This document shows, piece after piece, positions 27,808 to 37,525 of a stretch of DNA of 64,000 bases. Numbering within the stretch: the stretch's first letter is position 1; every line of letters begins with the position of its first letter. A program made the position numbers and the translations under genes. Source of the stretch: Pseudomicrostroma phylloplanum (Eukaryota; Basidiomycota; Exobasidiomycetes; Microstromatales); the NCBI GenBank assembly GCA_039545275.1, contig BCHS01000001.1:1628853-1692852 (forward strand). Reading direction: 5' to 3'. The notes beneath the pieces are model-generated. The model did no database searches and was not told the origin of the DNA. It saw nothing but the letters and a program-made list of their open reading frames with translations.

Positions 27808-28809
27808 CTAATCGAAGCTCCTTTCTCTCCTCCTCTTTGGCCCATCGTCTTCATCGAAGTCATCCTCATCGCTGTCTCTCCGATCTCTCTTACCAGGACC
27901 GATGCCACTGTCCCTGACATCCGCTGCATCGCCCCCAGCCGTACCCCTCTGCTCTCCCTCGAGCTCGAAGTACTCGGCATCGGCACCTCCAGGCACGGTC
28001 GCACCCTGCTGACCAGCTCCCTGACCCTCCATCTCGGCATTCCTGTAGAGGCTCTCTTGCTCTTCTTTCCTCTTGGCCTCCTCTGCCTCTCGCTTGAGAC
28101 GCTCCTCCTCCTCCCTGAGACGTCCTGCGCCCCATCCTCCTCGACCCGCATCGTACTCGATGCGGTGCTCATCTCGAACCTGCCCGCCTGACCGGCCTCG
28201 ACCGTACTGGCGGCCTTCTGTGTAGCCTGGGTCCAGATCACATCGGATCAGACGCTCGTCGAGCTTTGTTGAGGAGATGTGACGCAGGGACAGAAGTGCT
28301 TCCTGATGAGTGTAGAACCTGCGATAGTAGGGAAGAGAGCATTGAAGGTAAGCATGAGATTCTGCTGCCCCGAGGTCTGGAGCAAGCTCGTACTGTTCTC
28401 AAATGAATTGATCGTAGTCGACGGCGGTCTTTGGATCGCCTTGCCTGGAACGCCAGCTCGACTCACTCTACGAATGCGAACCCGCAGGGAGTCTTCTGCA
28501 CCCTATCCAGGCCCATGATGATTCTCCGGATGCCACCTCCCGAAGAAGGAAGACTGACTCGATTGAAGAGCTCATAGATCTGCTCCTCGGTCGTATAGAA
28601 GGAGAGATTGCCCAGGTACAGCGTCGAGGTGGACGAGAGCGCAGCCTGGTACGCCTGCTGCGATGCTCGTGAGCGCGAGTCGCGGTCTGAGCAGGAGCGG
28701 GAGCAAAGGCAAGAGTAGGTGGACAGTCAGCCAGGCTCCAGCGTCCTTTCATGCTTACAGGCGGCTACTCACACGACGACGGAGCGTCGAGACTCTCTAC
28801 GATGTTCAT
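27808..28809 (-). CDS. CBC2: Nuclear cap-binding complex small subunit (CBP20)
   Basis: Binds the 7-methylguanosine cap of nascent Pol II transcripts together with CBP80. Three exons, 28809..28773, 28686..28467, 28318..27808, give 255 residues. Family signals are YRDSRSR, the RNP2-type [29 protein letters not shown], the RNP1-type [10 protein letters not shown], and [20 protein letters not shown] followed by [18 protein letters not shown]. These carry the cap-stacking and R-rich residues of CBP20. Past the core, an extra acidic, Glu/Arg-rich tail of about 100 residues ends in [13 protein letters not shown], resembling a bipartite nuclear signal. The frame across each junction is fixed by conserved residues. 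Divergent with RPC40 over 258 bases. Confidence 0.93.
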
Positions 28810-29067
28810 GGCGTGCGAGGTTGTCCACTACAATACTCTTTGCTTGGTATCCTCGGAAGCACTCGTCGTCGGAAGGGAAGCCCAGGTGAAGCGGGGCGGA
28901 GGTGAGCGAGTGACTGGCTTGCGCGCAGAGGAATTTGGGCCCGTACCGAGATTTCTCCTTTCCGTTGCCGCCATCGTCCTTCCTGCTCTAACTTCGCGTG
29001 ACTGCAGCTACTGTCTTCACCATTGCCCCTCCCCCCCTCTCACCTCATTCCCCGGAGCTGCTGAACG
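28810..29067. promoter_or_regulatory. Divergent promoter region, CBC2 / RPC40
   Basis: 258 bases separate two opposed start codons. No TATA box is evident; CT-rich sequence precedes the RPC40 ATG (29020-29050). Confidence 0.5.
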
Positions 29068-30291
29068 ATGCCCTCGGTTGCCAAGGAGAATCTCGTAGAG
29101 GTCCTGCCAGAGCGAGTCGGGGGAGTCTCCACTCCCCCCGACGGACCCTTTGACCTGTCCGCCTTCTCGCAGGCCCTCACCGTCCAGCCCACCCGCCTCT
29201 CCTCGGAACGAATCGAATTCGATCTCATCGGCGTCGATGCCTCGGTTGCAAATGCTATCCGGAGAGTCTTGATGGCAGAGGTACCCACAGTAGCCATCGA
29301 GAACGTGTACATCTTCAACAACACCTCGATCATCCAGGATGAGGTGCTGGCTCATAGGCTAGGTCTGGTGCCGATCCTGATTGACCCTGAGAGAATTGAA
29401 TTTCGAGGGGGAACGACAGAGGCGACAGAGGAGAATACGCTGGTGTTCATGCTGAATGCAAAGTGCGAGAAGAATAAGAAGGCTGCAAAGGGGGAGAAGG
29501 ACGAGGAGAAGAAGTACATCGAGTCGAACAGTGAGTAGCGGCGCATGGGACCAGATCGAATCGATCTCGCTCTGTCGACGAGGTCCTCAAGGCTGACGGC
29601 TTCTCATACGCATGTCTCCTCCAGTCTACGCCTCTCATATGCAATGGGACCCTAAAGGCGACCAAGAAAACATGTTCGGGAGCGCCCCTCCCCGAGCAGC
29701 CAATCCTGACATTCTCCTAGCCAAGCTGCGTCCTGGCCAAGAGCTTGCCATCGAGCTCCACGCCGTCAAGGGCGTCGGTCGCGACCACGCCAAATTCTCA
29801 CCCGTAGCGACCGCATCCTACCGTCTCCTGCCTCACATCGACATTGCGGCAGGAGGCATCCCGAAGGAGCACATGGCCAAGTTCATCAAGTGTTTCCCTG
29901 AAGGCGTGATTGGACTGAGGAAGAGGAAGAGCGATGGAGAGGAAGAGGTCTATGTGAAGAACCCCAGAAAAGATACGGTCTCGAGAGAAGTTCTGCGGCA
30001 TAAGGAATTCGAGGACAAGGTCAAGCTTGGGAGGGTGAGAGACCACTTCTTGTGTGAGTATCAGCGATCGGGCGCCACCTTCTGTCTTGCTCGCAAAGCC
30101 TGACCCTTTCCCTCTTCCCTGCCCTGCCCTGCCCTACCGTTCACCTTCTCTCTACAGTCGACATCGAGTCAACGGGTCCCTACGCACCAGAGCGTCTCCT
30201 ACCAGCAGCGATCCGGTGTCTGACCTCGAAGGTGGACACGGTCCTCAAGTCACTAGACAATCTGGAAGCGGATCTCGGCATCGCCTCGTAG
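29068..30291 (+). CDS. RPC40: RNA polymerase I and III shared subunit AC40
   Basis: Alpha-like assembly subunit common to RNA polymerases I and III, partner of AC19. Three exons, 29068..29530, 29625..30053, 30158..30291, encode 341 residues. The alpha-motif region is clear: FDLIGVDASVANAIRRVLMAEVPTVAIE, then IIQDEVLAHRLGLVPI. The second exon carries HAVKGVGRDHAKFSPVATASYRLLP, the AC40 hallmark. The third ends FDIESTGPYAPERLLPAAIRCL and the dimerisation helix KVDTVLKSLDNLEADLG. Length matches yeast Rpc40 (335). Both introns split codons after the first base and have GTGAGT donors. Confidence 0.95.
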
Positions 30292-30576
30292 AGGTGGTGG
30301 TATCAAGGGAGGGGTGGCATCAGCGAGCACGACGGCATTGTAACATTTTGTACTTAGAGCCCAATACAGATTTTAGCATGGCTGCAGGACTGAGGACGTA
30401 TACAGTATGCTCGAGCAGGGAAGGACCACGGGCATCAGACATCGGCCTGCTGCACAAGCGCGAGGCTAGCTTCGGAGAATCCTTGCGCAGTTCGTCAAAC
30501 GGCGTGCTCACTACGGAGAGGTTAGTGATGATGATACATTTTGCGAGAGAGACATGCAGTACTATTCTCTCCTCCT

Positions 30577-32910
30577 TCAAGCAGTGGCATTAGCTCCCTC
30601 TATCCTCCTCTTGACCCACTGCTCCATCCCTCCCGCGGTCCAGATGTCCTGCACAGCCTTGCCCACCCCAGCAGGTCTAGTGATGTACCTCTTCTCTCCA
30701 CCACCCTCCATCTTGATCACTACTTCTCCCCTCCTGGTGTCCACTTCCATCTCCCATCCTTTCAGCAGGACAGAAATCTCACCCTCGCCCTTACCGCCGT
30801 TGCCCCTTTGCCCATCTCGAGCGTGGCTTGCGGTGAGGTCCTCGACGAGCTGGGGGCACTCCAGACAAACAAGACCGTTGTTGATGGCGTTGCGCTTGAA
30901 GATGTCTCCGAAGGAGCCAGCTAGCACCATTGGGACTCCAGAGTACTTGAGGGCAGTGGCGGCTTGCTCTCGCGAGGAGCCTGTGCCGAAGTTGTAGCCA
31001 GCGAGGAGGATGACGCCCTGGCGTGGAGCGTTGCCTTCGCTGCTCGACGAGGCAGGGGCGGCGGAAGAGTTGAGCGAGGCGACTTGCTTGGCAAATTCGG
31101 GGTCGTAGTTCTCCATGACCACTTGGGCCTGCTTCTCGGGCGTGATGTCGTCTTGGTATGTGTACTTTCCTGGGTAGATACCGTCGGTGTTGAGATTGTC
31201 CTGGGGAGCGAAGATCAGTGGGCCCTTGAAGGAGGAGGGGAAGCCGGGGAGGAGCGACTCTCCACCTGCAGACTCCTCTGTACTAGCATCAGCAGGGGCC
31301 GAAGCGGCTTCAGCAGCCTTGTTCGCCTGGTACGAGAACTGAAGAGCGTCACCGGCTGGTAGAGAAGCAGGATCCAGCTCGCTGGGGCCGCAAATCTTTC
31401 CAGCTACGGCAGAAGCTGCTACGACGGCAGGACTGGCCAGGTAGGCGAGAGCCTTTGGCGATCCCATTCGACCCTTGTAGTTTCGATTTGTAGCTGAGAT
31501 GCCTACTTCACCGTCTTCGAGCAGACCGACACCCAGGCCGATGCAGGGGCCACAGCCTGCAGGCAAAGGCTTGGCTCCAGCGGCGAGGAGTGTACCCCAG
31601 TCACCAGCCTCCTCTGACTCGCGCTGGACAACGGAAGATGCCGCTGCAATGTAGAACTCCACACCTGGCGCAATCTTCTTGCCCTTGATCACATCTGCAG
31701 CAGCCTTGAGATCCGAAGCACGAGAGTTGACGCAAGAGACAAGATAAGCCTTGTGGATTTTGACATTCTGTTGGCTCAGCTCGGAGAGTGGGGTGGAAAT
31801 CTTGACCGAGTTGGGACCAGATACGTGAGGAGCGAGAGTGGAGAGGTCGAGCTTGAGATGCTTGGAGTAGTATGCATCCTGGTCGGGTCTGATCAGATTC
31901 TTAGACAGGTCGTCGAGCCGTTGCATGTTCAGACGAGGATGGTTGTCGGTGTGGGAGGGAGAGCTGCCCATCTGGAAGTTGAGCTTGTCCAACTTTCGGA
32001 TGTGGCGCTCGTACCAGGAGAGTGTCACGTCGTCCACTGCGAACACTCCAGCGAGAGCTCCCCACTCGGTTGTCATGTTGGAGATTGCCAAGCGCTCGTC
32101 CACGGAGAGCTTCGAGACGCCGGAGCCGGTGAACTCGATAGCTGCATTGAGCACCTGATCCTCGTTGAAGTAACCACAAAGGGCGACAATGACGTCCTTG
32201 CCGGTCACCCCCTTGGGGAGGTCACCAGACAGCTCAACCTTGACCACCTCTGGAATCTGCCACCATGTCTGACCGGTAGCCCAGATAGCAGCGGCATCCG
32301 TTCTGACAACGGGTGTGCCAACGCAGCCGACGCCTCCGTACATGTTGCTGTGAGAGTCGGATGCCACAGCTAATGTCTGAGGGAAGGCATAGCCCTCCTC
32401 AATCATGACCTGGTGACCAATTCCCCTTCCTGCGGGGTAAAAGTCGATGCCCTGCTCGCGAGCGAACGACTCAATACGAGAATACTTTTTCAGATTCGCT
32501 TCCGACTTGTTCTGCACATCGTGATCGAGGGCAAAGACGACCTGGGAAGGGTTGTAGATCTTGGTCGCGCCAATGGAACGGAACTGCACGAGGGGGTGCC
32601 ACGGGTAGGAAAGGTCAGACGGAGCTCATGCACAGAGCCGAGGAACAAACGAGCTTACCTTGGAGATACAAGGACCGGTGTTGTCGTGAGTCATGACCTG
32701 CTGCGGTCTCACACTGAGGTAGTCGCCGGCCTGGACCTTCTGCCCGGGGTTGAGGTCGACCGCGTACTTCTGCACGATCTTCTCAATGAAGGACTGTGGC
32801 AAGTCGGAGGATGGCAGTGAGGTGTGAGTCGCGAGTAGGCGCGCCGAGGCAGAAGCCGAGGGCTTCGACAGCCGCAGCGACCTCTTCAGCAGCGGCGAGC
32901 GAGGAAGCAT
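30577..32910 (-). CDS. LYS4: Homoaconitase, mitochondrial
   Basis: Converts homocitrate to homoisocitrate through cis-homoaconitate in the fungal alpha-aminoadipate route to lysine, in mitochondria. Two exons, 32910..32659 and 32583..30577, encode 752 residues. The presequence is Arg/Ser-rich (MLPRSPLLKRSLRLSKPSAS). Aconitase-superfamily blocks follow: VMTHDNTGPCISK, FYPAGRGIGHQVMIEEGYA, ASDSHSNMYGGVGCVGTPVV, and the iron-sulfur cysteines in SCVNSRASDL and AGCGPCIGLG. The C-terminal swivel domain has AGYNFGTGSSREQAA. The WWQIPEVVKVEL and FNEDQVLNA segments favour homoaconitase over aconitase. The single intron (32658..32584) has a GTAAGC donor, one of four in the window that are not GTGAGT. 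Divergent with PPN1 over 266 bases. Confidence 0.95.
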
Positions 32911-33176
32911 GGTGATGGTCGAGTAGGTGGTAGGTAGAGTCAAAGGTACAGGTGAAGCGAAGCTCTGTCCTCCGGTTGTGCGAGGCATTTGATTTGAAAG
33001 GCGCCGCCCCGCGAATCGCGGAACGAAAAGACATCGGACCGGAAGCGGAAGTGGAAGTGGCTGCATTGGACGTCAGAGCAGAGGCCACGTTCCTGCGCCG
33101 AAAGATGGTCTGGTCCCGTCTTAGCAACTCTGGGGTTCCGTCCATACCGACATCATCACTGTCGTTCACTTAGATC
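32911..33176. promoter_or_regulatory. Divergent promoter region, LYS4 / PPN1
   Basis: 266 bases between opposed start codons. I found no general amino-acid control element that I would defend. Confidence 0.5.
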
Positions 33177-35462
33177 ATGAGGAGGGCATCCTTCCTCTGC
33201 GCAATCTGTGCCCTGGGATCGTCGATCTCAAGGGCAGCCTTGCTACCCGAAGCCGCCTCGTCAAGCTCAGTGGACTTCTCTCATGCCTCCTCCTCCTCTT
33301 CCTCCTCCTCACTCTCCTCGTCTGGCAAGGAGCCTCGCCTCTCCGGCCGCTTCCTGCATGTGACCGATTTCCATCCAGATCGCTACTACAAGCCGGGCTC
33401 GGCAGTATCTGCCGGCTGCCATTCTAAGAAGCCGAAGAAAGACAAAGATCGGGCGGGGTACTGGGGTACCCCAATCAGCGGCTGCGATTCCCCTCTCCAC
33501 CTGGTCGAGGAGAGTCTGCACTGGGTGAGGCGCAATTGGCTGCCGGAGCAGCCTCAAAGTGGCGAAGAGGATGCGAGGGCTCCTTTTGACTTCATTGTAT
33601 GGACGGGAGACTCAGCCCGGCACGACATCGACAACAAGTACCCTCGCACTCGACAAGAGATCTACGACACGAATAGATGGGCTTTGTCACTCCTGGAAGA
33701 GGCTTTCCCTGGTACACCGATCGTGCCCACCATTGGCAACAATGACATCTTCCCACACAACATCATGTGGCCGGGTCCAAATGATGTCATCTCTGCCTTC
33801 ACTGACATCTGGGCAGATATCGTACCCGAGTATGAGCTGCATACCTTTCAGCTGGGAGGCTACTTCGGTCGTGAGGTCATCCCCAACAAGCTAGCAGTTC
33901 TGTCCCTTAATACACTGTACTGGTACGACTCGAACAAAGTCGTAGATGGATGCAAGAAGAGCAAGGAGAAGCGCCAGAGGAAGAAGAAGAGGAAGGGCAA
34001 GAAAGGGAAGAGGGACTCCTTCGCCGAGGGTGAAGAGAAGGAGGAAGACGATGAGGACGAAGAGCCGATGCCAATGACGGCCAATGACATTTTCAGGGCT
34101 CTCAAGACTTCGGATCCCGGCACAGTGCAGCTTGCCTGGCTCGAAGCTCAGCTCTACCAGTATCGCAAGCGGGGAATGCATGTCCACCTGTTAGGACACG
34201 TACCTCCTACTTTCGGCAACTACTTCCAAGACTGCTACGATGTCTACTCTGACATTGTGCTGCACTATCAAGAGACAGTCATTGCTCAGCATTTTGGCCA
34301 CATGAACGTAGACGGTTTCTTCATCCAGGAAGACACCGAGGCAGTCAGGAAGGAGAGGCAGAAGCAGAAGAAGAAGAAGGGTCGAGTGATGGATGAGGCA
34401 GAAGACGATCCCTGGGCAGCTGAGGACGAAGAGGAAGACCAAAGAGTCGTTCAGCATTCCGACAATCCTCTCTCGACTCTCATCAACACCGAAGCACTGT
34501 CCGATGACCTTCGCAAAGACTACTCTTTGGTCAAGAAAGAGGCCAAGACGAACGAGAGCTACTACAACTACTTCTTCATTGCGCCGAGCATTATCCCCAC
34601 CTTTCTTCCTGGCGCAAGGATCTGGACTTACAATACAAGTGGCATCGAATTAGACCTCTCAACTTCTACGAGGGTGCAAGAAGTAGAGACTCCCTCAGAG
34701 GCGGAAGAAGGTTCCGACGATGAGGACTACGCAGACGAGGGCAGTGAGGAGATCTACGGTAGTGCGGTCCGTAATCAGATCGTCTTCCCACCGCAAGAGG
34801 ATAGCGTCTTCTCGGATAACGATACTGCGAGGCTGGAAGATCCGTTTATTGCCCTCCGAAGGAATCATCGTCGACCCAGGCATGGTGGAGGCAGAGGCAA
34901 GACAACGCCTCTTGCAAGATACGCCTCTCCAGAATCGCCGAGCAGGCACAATGGGCCGTTGAGTTTGCTTGGCTACTCTCAGTGGGTCCTCGATCTTGAT
35001 GCAGCGAACAGAGCTTGGGAGCAAGAAAATGGTCATGGGAAGGTGATGACTGAGGAGGAGGAGCTAGCCAAGCGCAAGGGCAAGCTCAACTTCCACCTAG
35101 AATATGCGACTTACACGCCGGAAGTTCTCTGGGGCGATTTGATCGGTAGTGGTGATGTGAGGGACGGACAGCACCGTCATGTTCCTGTCCCTCGTCACCT
35201 TCTAGAGGACGAGCTGAAGAGGAGAGGTTTGGGTGTTCGGGACCTGGTTGCTGAGGGCAACGAAGTCGACGCCAACAACACTCTTGCTATCTCGCGGCAT
35301 CGCGGGCTCAAAGTTCCGGACTCACTACGCGCCTTTACCGACTGGAGCTTAGATGCGATTACGATCCCGAACATGCTACACCTGGCCAGGAGACTAGCGA
35401 AAAATGACAAGCTGTGGAGGCGGTATGAAAGGAGAATGTACGAGGAGAGCGGAGTTATCTGA
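33177..35462 (+). CDS. PPN1: Vacuolar endopolyphosphatase
   Basis: Cleaves inorganic polyphosphate chains in the vacuole. 761 residues, one exon. The N-terminal hydrophobic segment (FLCAICALGSSISRAALL) is a signal peptide or signal anchor. Calcineurin-like phosphoesterase metal motifs are in order: FLHVTDFHPDRYY, WTGDSARHD, PTIGNNDIFPHN, and a later LGHVPPTFGNYF. The C-terminal block LNFHLEYATYTPEVLW plus LRAFTDWSLDAIT is typical of Ppn1 rather than other sphingomyelinase-like phosphoesterases. Two charged inserts are unusual: 33951-34070 and 34346-34446, each Lys/Arg-rich and then Asp/Glu-rich. An acidic stretch also sits near 34700. These may be surface loops or processing sites. The LYS4 start is 266 bases away on the opposite strand. 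Confidence 0.92.
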   Translation: MRRASFLCAICALGSSISRAALLPEAASSSSVDFSHASSSSSSSSLSSSGKEPRLSGRFLHVTDFHPDRYYKPGSAVSAGCHSKKPKKDKDRAGYWGTPISGCDSPLHLVEESLHWVRRNWLPEQPQSGEEDARAPFDFIVWTGDSARHDIDNKYPRTRQEIYDTNRWALSLLEEAFPGTPIVPTIGNNDIFPHNIMWPGPNDVISAFTDIWADIVPEYELHTFQLGGYFGREVIPNKLAVLSLNTLYWYDSNKVVDGCKKSKEKRQRKKKRKGKKGKRDSFAEGEEKEEDDEDEEPMPMTANDIFRALKTSDPGTVQLAWLEAQLYQYRKRGMHVHLLGHVPPTFGNYFQDCYDVYSDIVLHYQETVIAQHFGHMNVDGFFIQEDTEAVRKERQKQKKKKGRVMDEAEDDPWAAEDEEEDQRVVQHSDNPLSTLINTEALSDDLRKDYSLVKKEAKTNESYYNYFFIAPSIIPTFLPGARIWTYNTSGIELDLSTSTRVQEVETPSEAEEGSDDEDYADEGSEEIYGSAVRNQIVFPPQEDSVFSDNDTARLEDPFIALRRNHRRPRHGGGRGKTTPLARYASPESPSRHNGPLSLLGYSQWVLDLDAANRAWEQENGHGKVMTEEEELAKRKGKLNFHLEYATYTPEVLWGDLIGSGDVRDGQHRHVPVPRHLLEDELKRRGLGVRDLVAEGNEVDANNTLAISRHRGLKVPDSLRAFTDWSLDAITIPNMLHLARRLAKNDKLWRRYERRMYEESGVI

Positions 35463-35673
35463 TTCTTACCACCGTTGCAAAAGATCATCTCCATGCATTG
35501 TACTCTTCGTCGCGGCCTGTCATGATTGATTGTGAACCGAGATATCCGAGTGTGGGGAAGCGGATGTGGAGCAGTTGCCGAAGCTCGGCTTGAATGCCGA
35601 CCCTATCCTCTGGCATCACTGCCATTGCCCTCCTTGCACTCTAGACCATCGCAGAACCGCTTTGTACGTCGCC

Positions 35674-37353
35674 ATGACCAGTGACTCTCCATCCCTGTCC
35701 ATCGGAGACCATGGTGTGATCCGCGGAACGACTATTTGCGATTCCGTCACCGGCAAGCCGAAGGCTCACAGGTACGCGGGCGTACCATACGCGCTCCCAC
35801 CCCTCGGCGCCCGTCGCTTCACCAAGCCTCAACCCCTCCCTGCCGACTTTCAATATAGCTCGACAGGACGGTCAGAGTTCAGCTCTTTCGCACCAGCTTG
35901 TCATCAGCCTACCAACTACAAGGCGAAATCTCCTGAAGACGAGCCCGAGCCTCCGCAGACGGAAGACTGTCTCTACCTGAACATATGGACGCCCGTAGCC
36001 GAGCCTCCTGTGCAGGGCTGGCCGATCCTGTTCTCTATTCACGGAGGATGGCTACAGATCGGGTCTGCCCACCAGGATCCGAATGCCGACTATTCTGATC
36101 TATTAGCTCCACGAGACGAGGGCGGAGCGGGCTTCGAGTGCATAGTGGTCAGTCCGGCGTACCGGCTCAACGTCTTTGGCTTCCTCGCCTCGGACCAGCT
36201 GGACGCGAAAACAGGCAAGGCCAACTTTGGGTTCTGGGATCAGCGACTGGCGCTGGAGTGGACGGTACAGAATGCCAGGAGTCTCAAGGCTAACGCCGAC
36301 CAGATCACGGTCACTGGTATCTCTGCTGGCGCTCAGTCAGCACACGCGCAGGTCTTGTATGAGTTTTGCAGGGCCCGGGCGGACCCTTCTTACCGGCCTC
36401 ACATCAAACGTTGTGTCTTTCGCTCAGGTTCTGCCATGCTTCCGTGCAAGACTCTAGAAGAGATTGCCCCTCAAATTGTAGAGATGTGTGGTCAGCTCGG
36501 CATCGATGCCGATAATGATCTCCAAAGGATCGAAGCTCTACGGAAGGTGCCAGCGTCGGAGCTAGTCGCTGTCATCCCGGACATGAAGATGCACACCTTC
36601 CGAGCCGTGCAAGATGGCGGGGTGGCCCATGGCGGATTTGTCGACTCTGACTGGGGCGAGAGGATGAAGGACGGATCGTTCGCAGCATGGTGCAACGCAG
36701 AGAACATCTCATTCGCCTTCGGTGAACTCTCGGATGAAGCTCAAGAGTATCGGCTTATCAACGCGCCTTCCGGACATCCTTTGAAGCAAGACCTCTTCGT
36801 ACAGTTGCACAACTACTACCCTTCAGCGGTAGTAGAGCACCTCATGGCATCTTATGATATACCCGAAGAGGCGGTGAAGGATCCTGAGATCTGGGCAGAC
36901 ATCTTCGGTCTGATCACAGCCGATGCTCAGATTCACACGGCACAAAGATTACTGGAATGCTATCTGCAAAGTCTACCGCCGTCCCGCATGCTGCGATACC
37001 GAATCGAGCGGCGCGCTGCCCTTGTAGATGACTCGCATCCGAAGGAGAAGGGGGTGTTCCACGGCACTGACGGCGTCATCTTTGGCTTCCCGCGAGAGGT
37101 CCTCATGCTCGCCTCTAATCAGGAAGAGGCAGAGAAAGACGTCAAAGTCTTCCGAGAGTGGCTCACGCCCTTCAAACCATGGATGGAAGGAAAGAGTGAC
37201 GACATTGGCCGGGGAGCCGAGGGCAAGATGAGGGTCATGAGGCAGGATGGCAGCATCGAAGTCATTGCCGATCCTCTAGCATCCGTCAAGCAGCCGCACG
37301 TCGAAGCTCTGGCGGAAGCCATCTCCCGCGCACCGAGGCAAACTCACCCCTGA
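35674..37353 (+). CDS. Type-B carboxylesterase/lipase
   Basis: Alpha/beta-hydrolase of the carboxylesterase B family, 559 residues, single exon. Visible signatures are RYAGVPYALPPLGARRF, EDCLYLNIWTP (the N-terminal family motif), the oxyanion-loop HGG in FSIHGGWLQIG, VVSPAYRLNVFGFL, and the nucleophile elbow GISAG near residue 220. The usual residue before the nucleophile is Glu (GESAG); here it is Ile. A probable catalytic His lies in GVFHGTDGVIFGF. No signal peptide is seen at the chosen start (35674, MTSDSPSLS), so it is likely intracellular. The open frame upstream (35566) adds sequence without a recognisable targeting signal. Substrate unknown. Confidence 0.85.
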   Translation: MTSDSPSLSIGDHGVIRGTTICDSVTGKPKAHRYAGVPYALPPLGARRFTKPQPLPADFQYSSTGRSEFSSFAPACHQPTNYKAKSPEDEPEPPQTEDCLYLNIWTPVAEPPVQGWPILFSIHGGWLQIGSAHQDPNADYSDLLAPRDEGGAGFECIVVSPAYRLNVFGFLASDQLDAKTGKANFGFWDQRLALEWTVQNARSLKANADQITVTGISAGAQSAHAQVLYEFCRARADPSYRPHIKRCVFRSGSAMLPCKTLEEIAPQIVEMCGQLGIDADNDLQRIEALRKVPASELVAVIPDMKMHTFRAVQDGGVAHGGFVDSDWGERMKDGSFAAWCNAENISFAFGELSDEAQEYRLINAPSGHPLKQDLFVQLHNYYPSAVVEHLMASYDIPEEAVKDPEIWADIFGLITADAQIHTAQRLLECYLQSLPPSRMLRYRIERRAALVDDSHPKEKGVFHGTDGVIFGFPREVLMLASNQEEAEKDVKVFREWLTPFKPWMEGKSDDIGRGAEGKMRVMRQDGSIEVIADPLASVKQPHVEALAEAISRAPRQTHP

Positions 37354-37525
37354 CGGATCCACTCAATTGCCGTAGCATTTCTGCCCGTGCCCGGACCCCT
37401 CCGGGGTGGACCAGGTACGTCAGGGGCGAATAGCGCGGAAGAAAGGCTCACCTCAAGGATGAGGGTGCTTTGTAGTCCTGTGGAGTACTTTCCGGGCAAC
37501 TCGATCATCACCACGTAATAACGTC

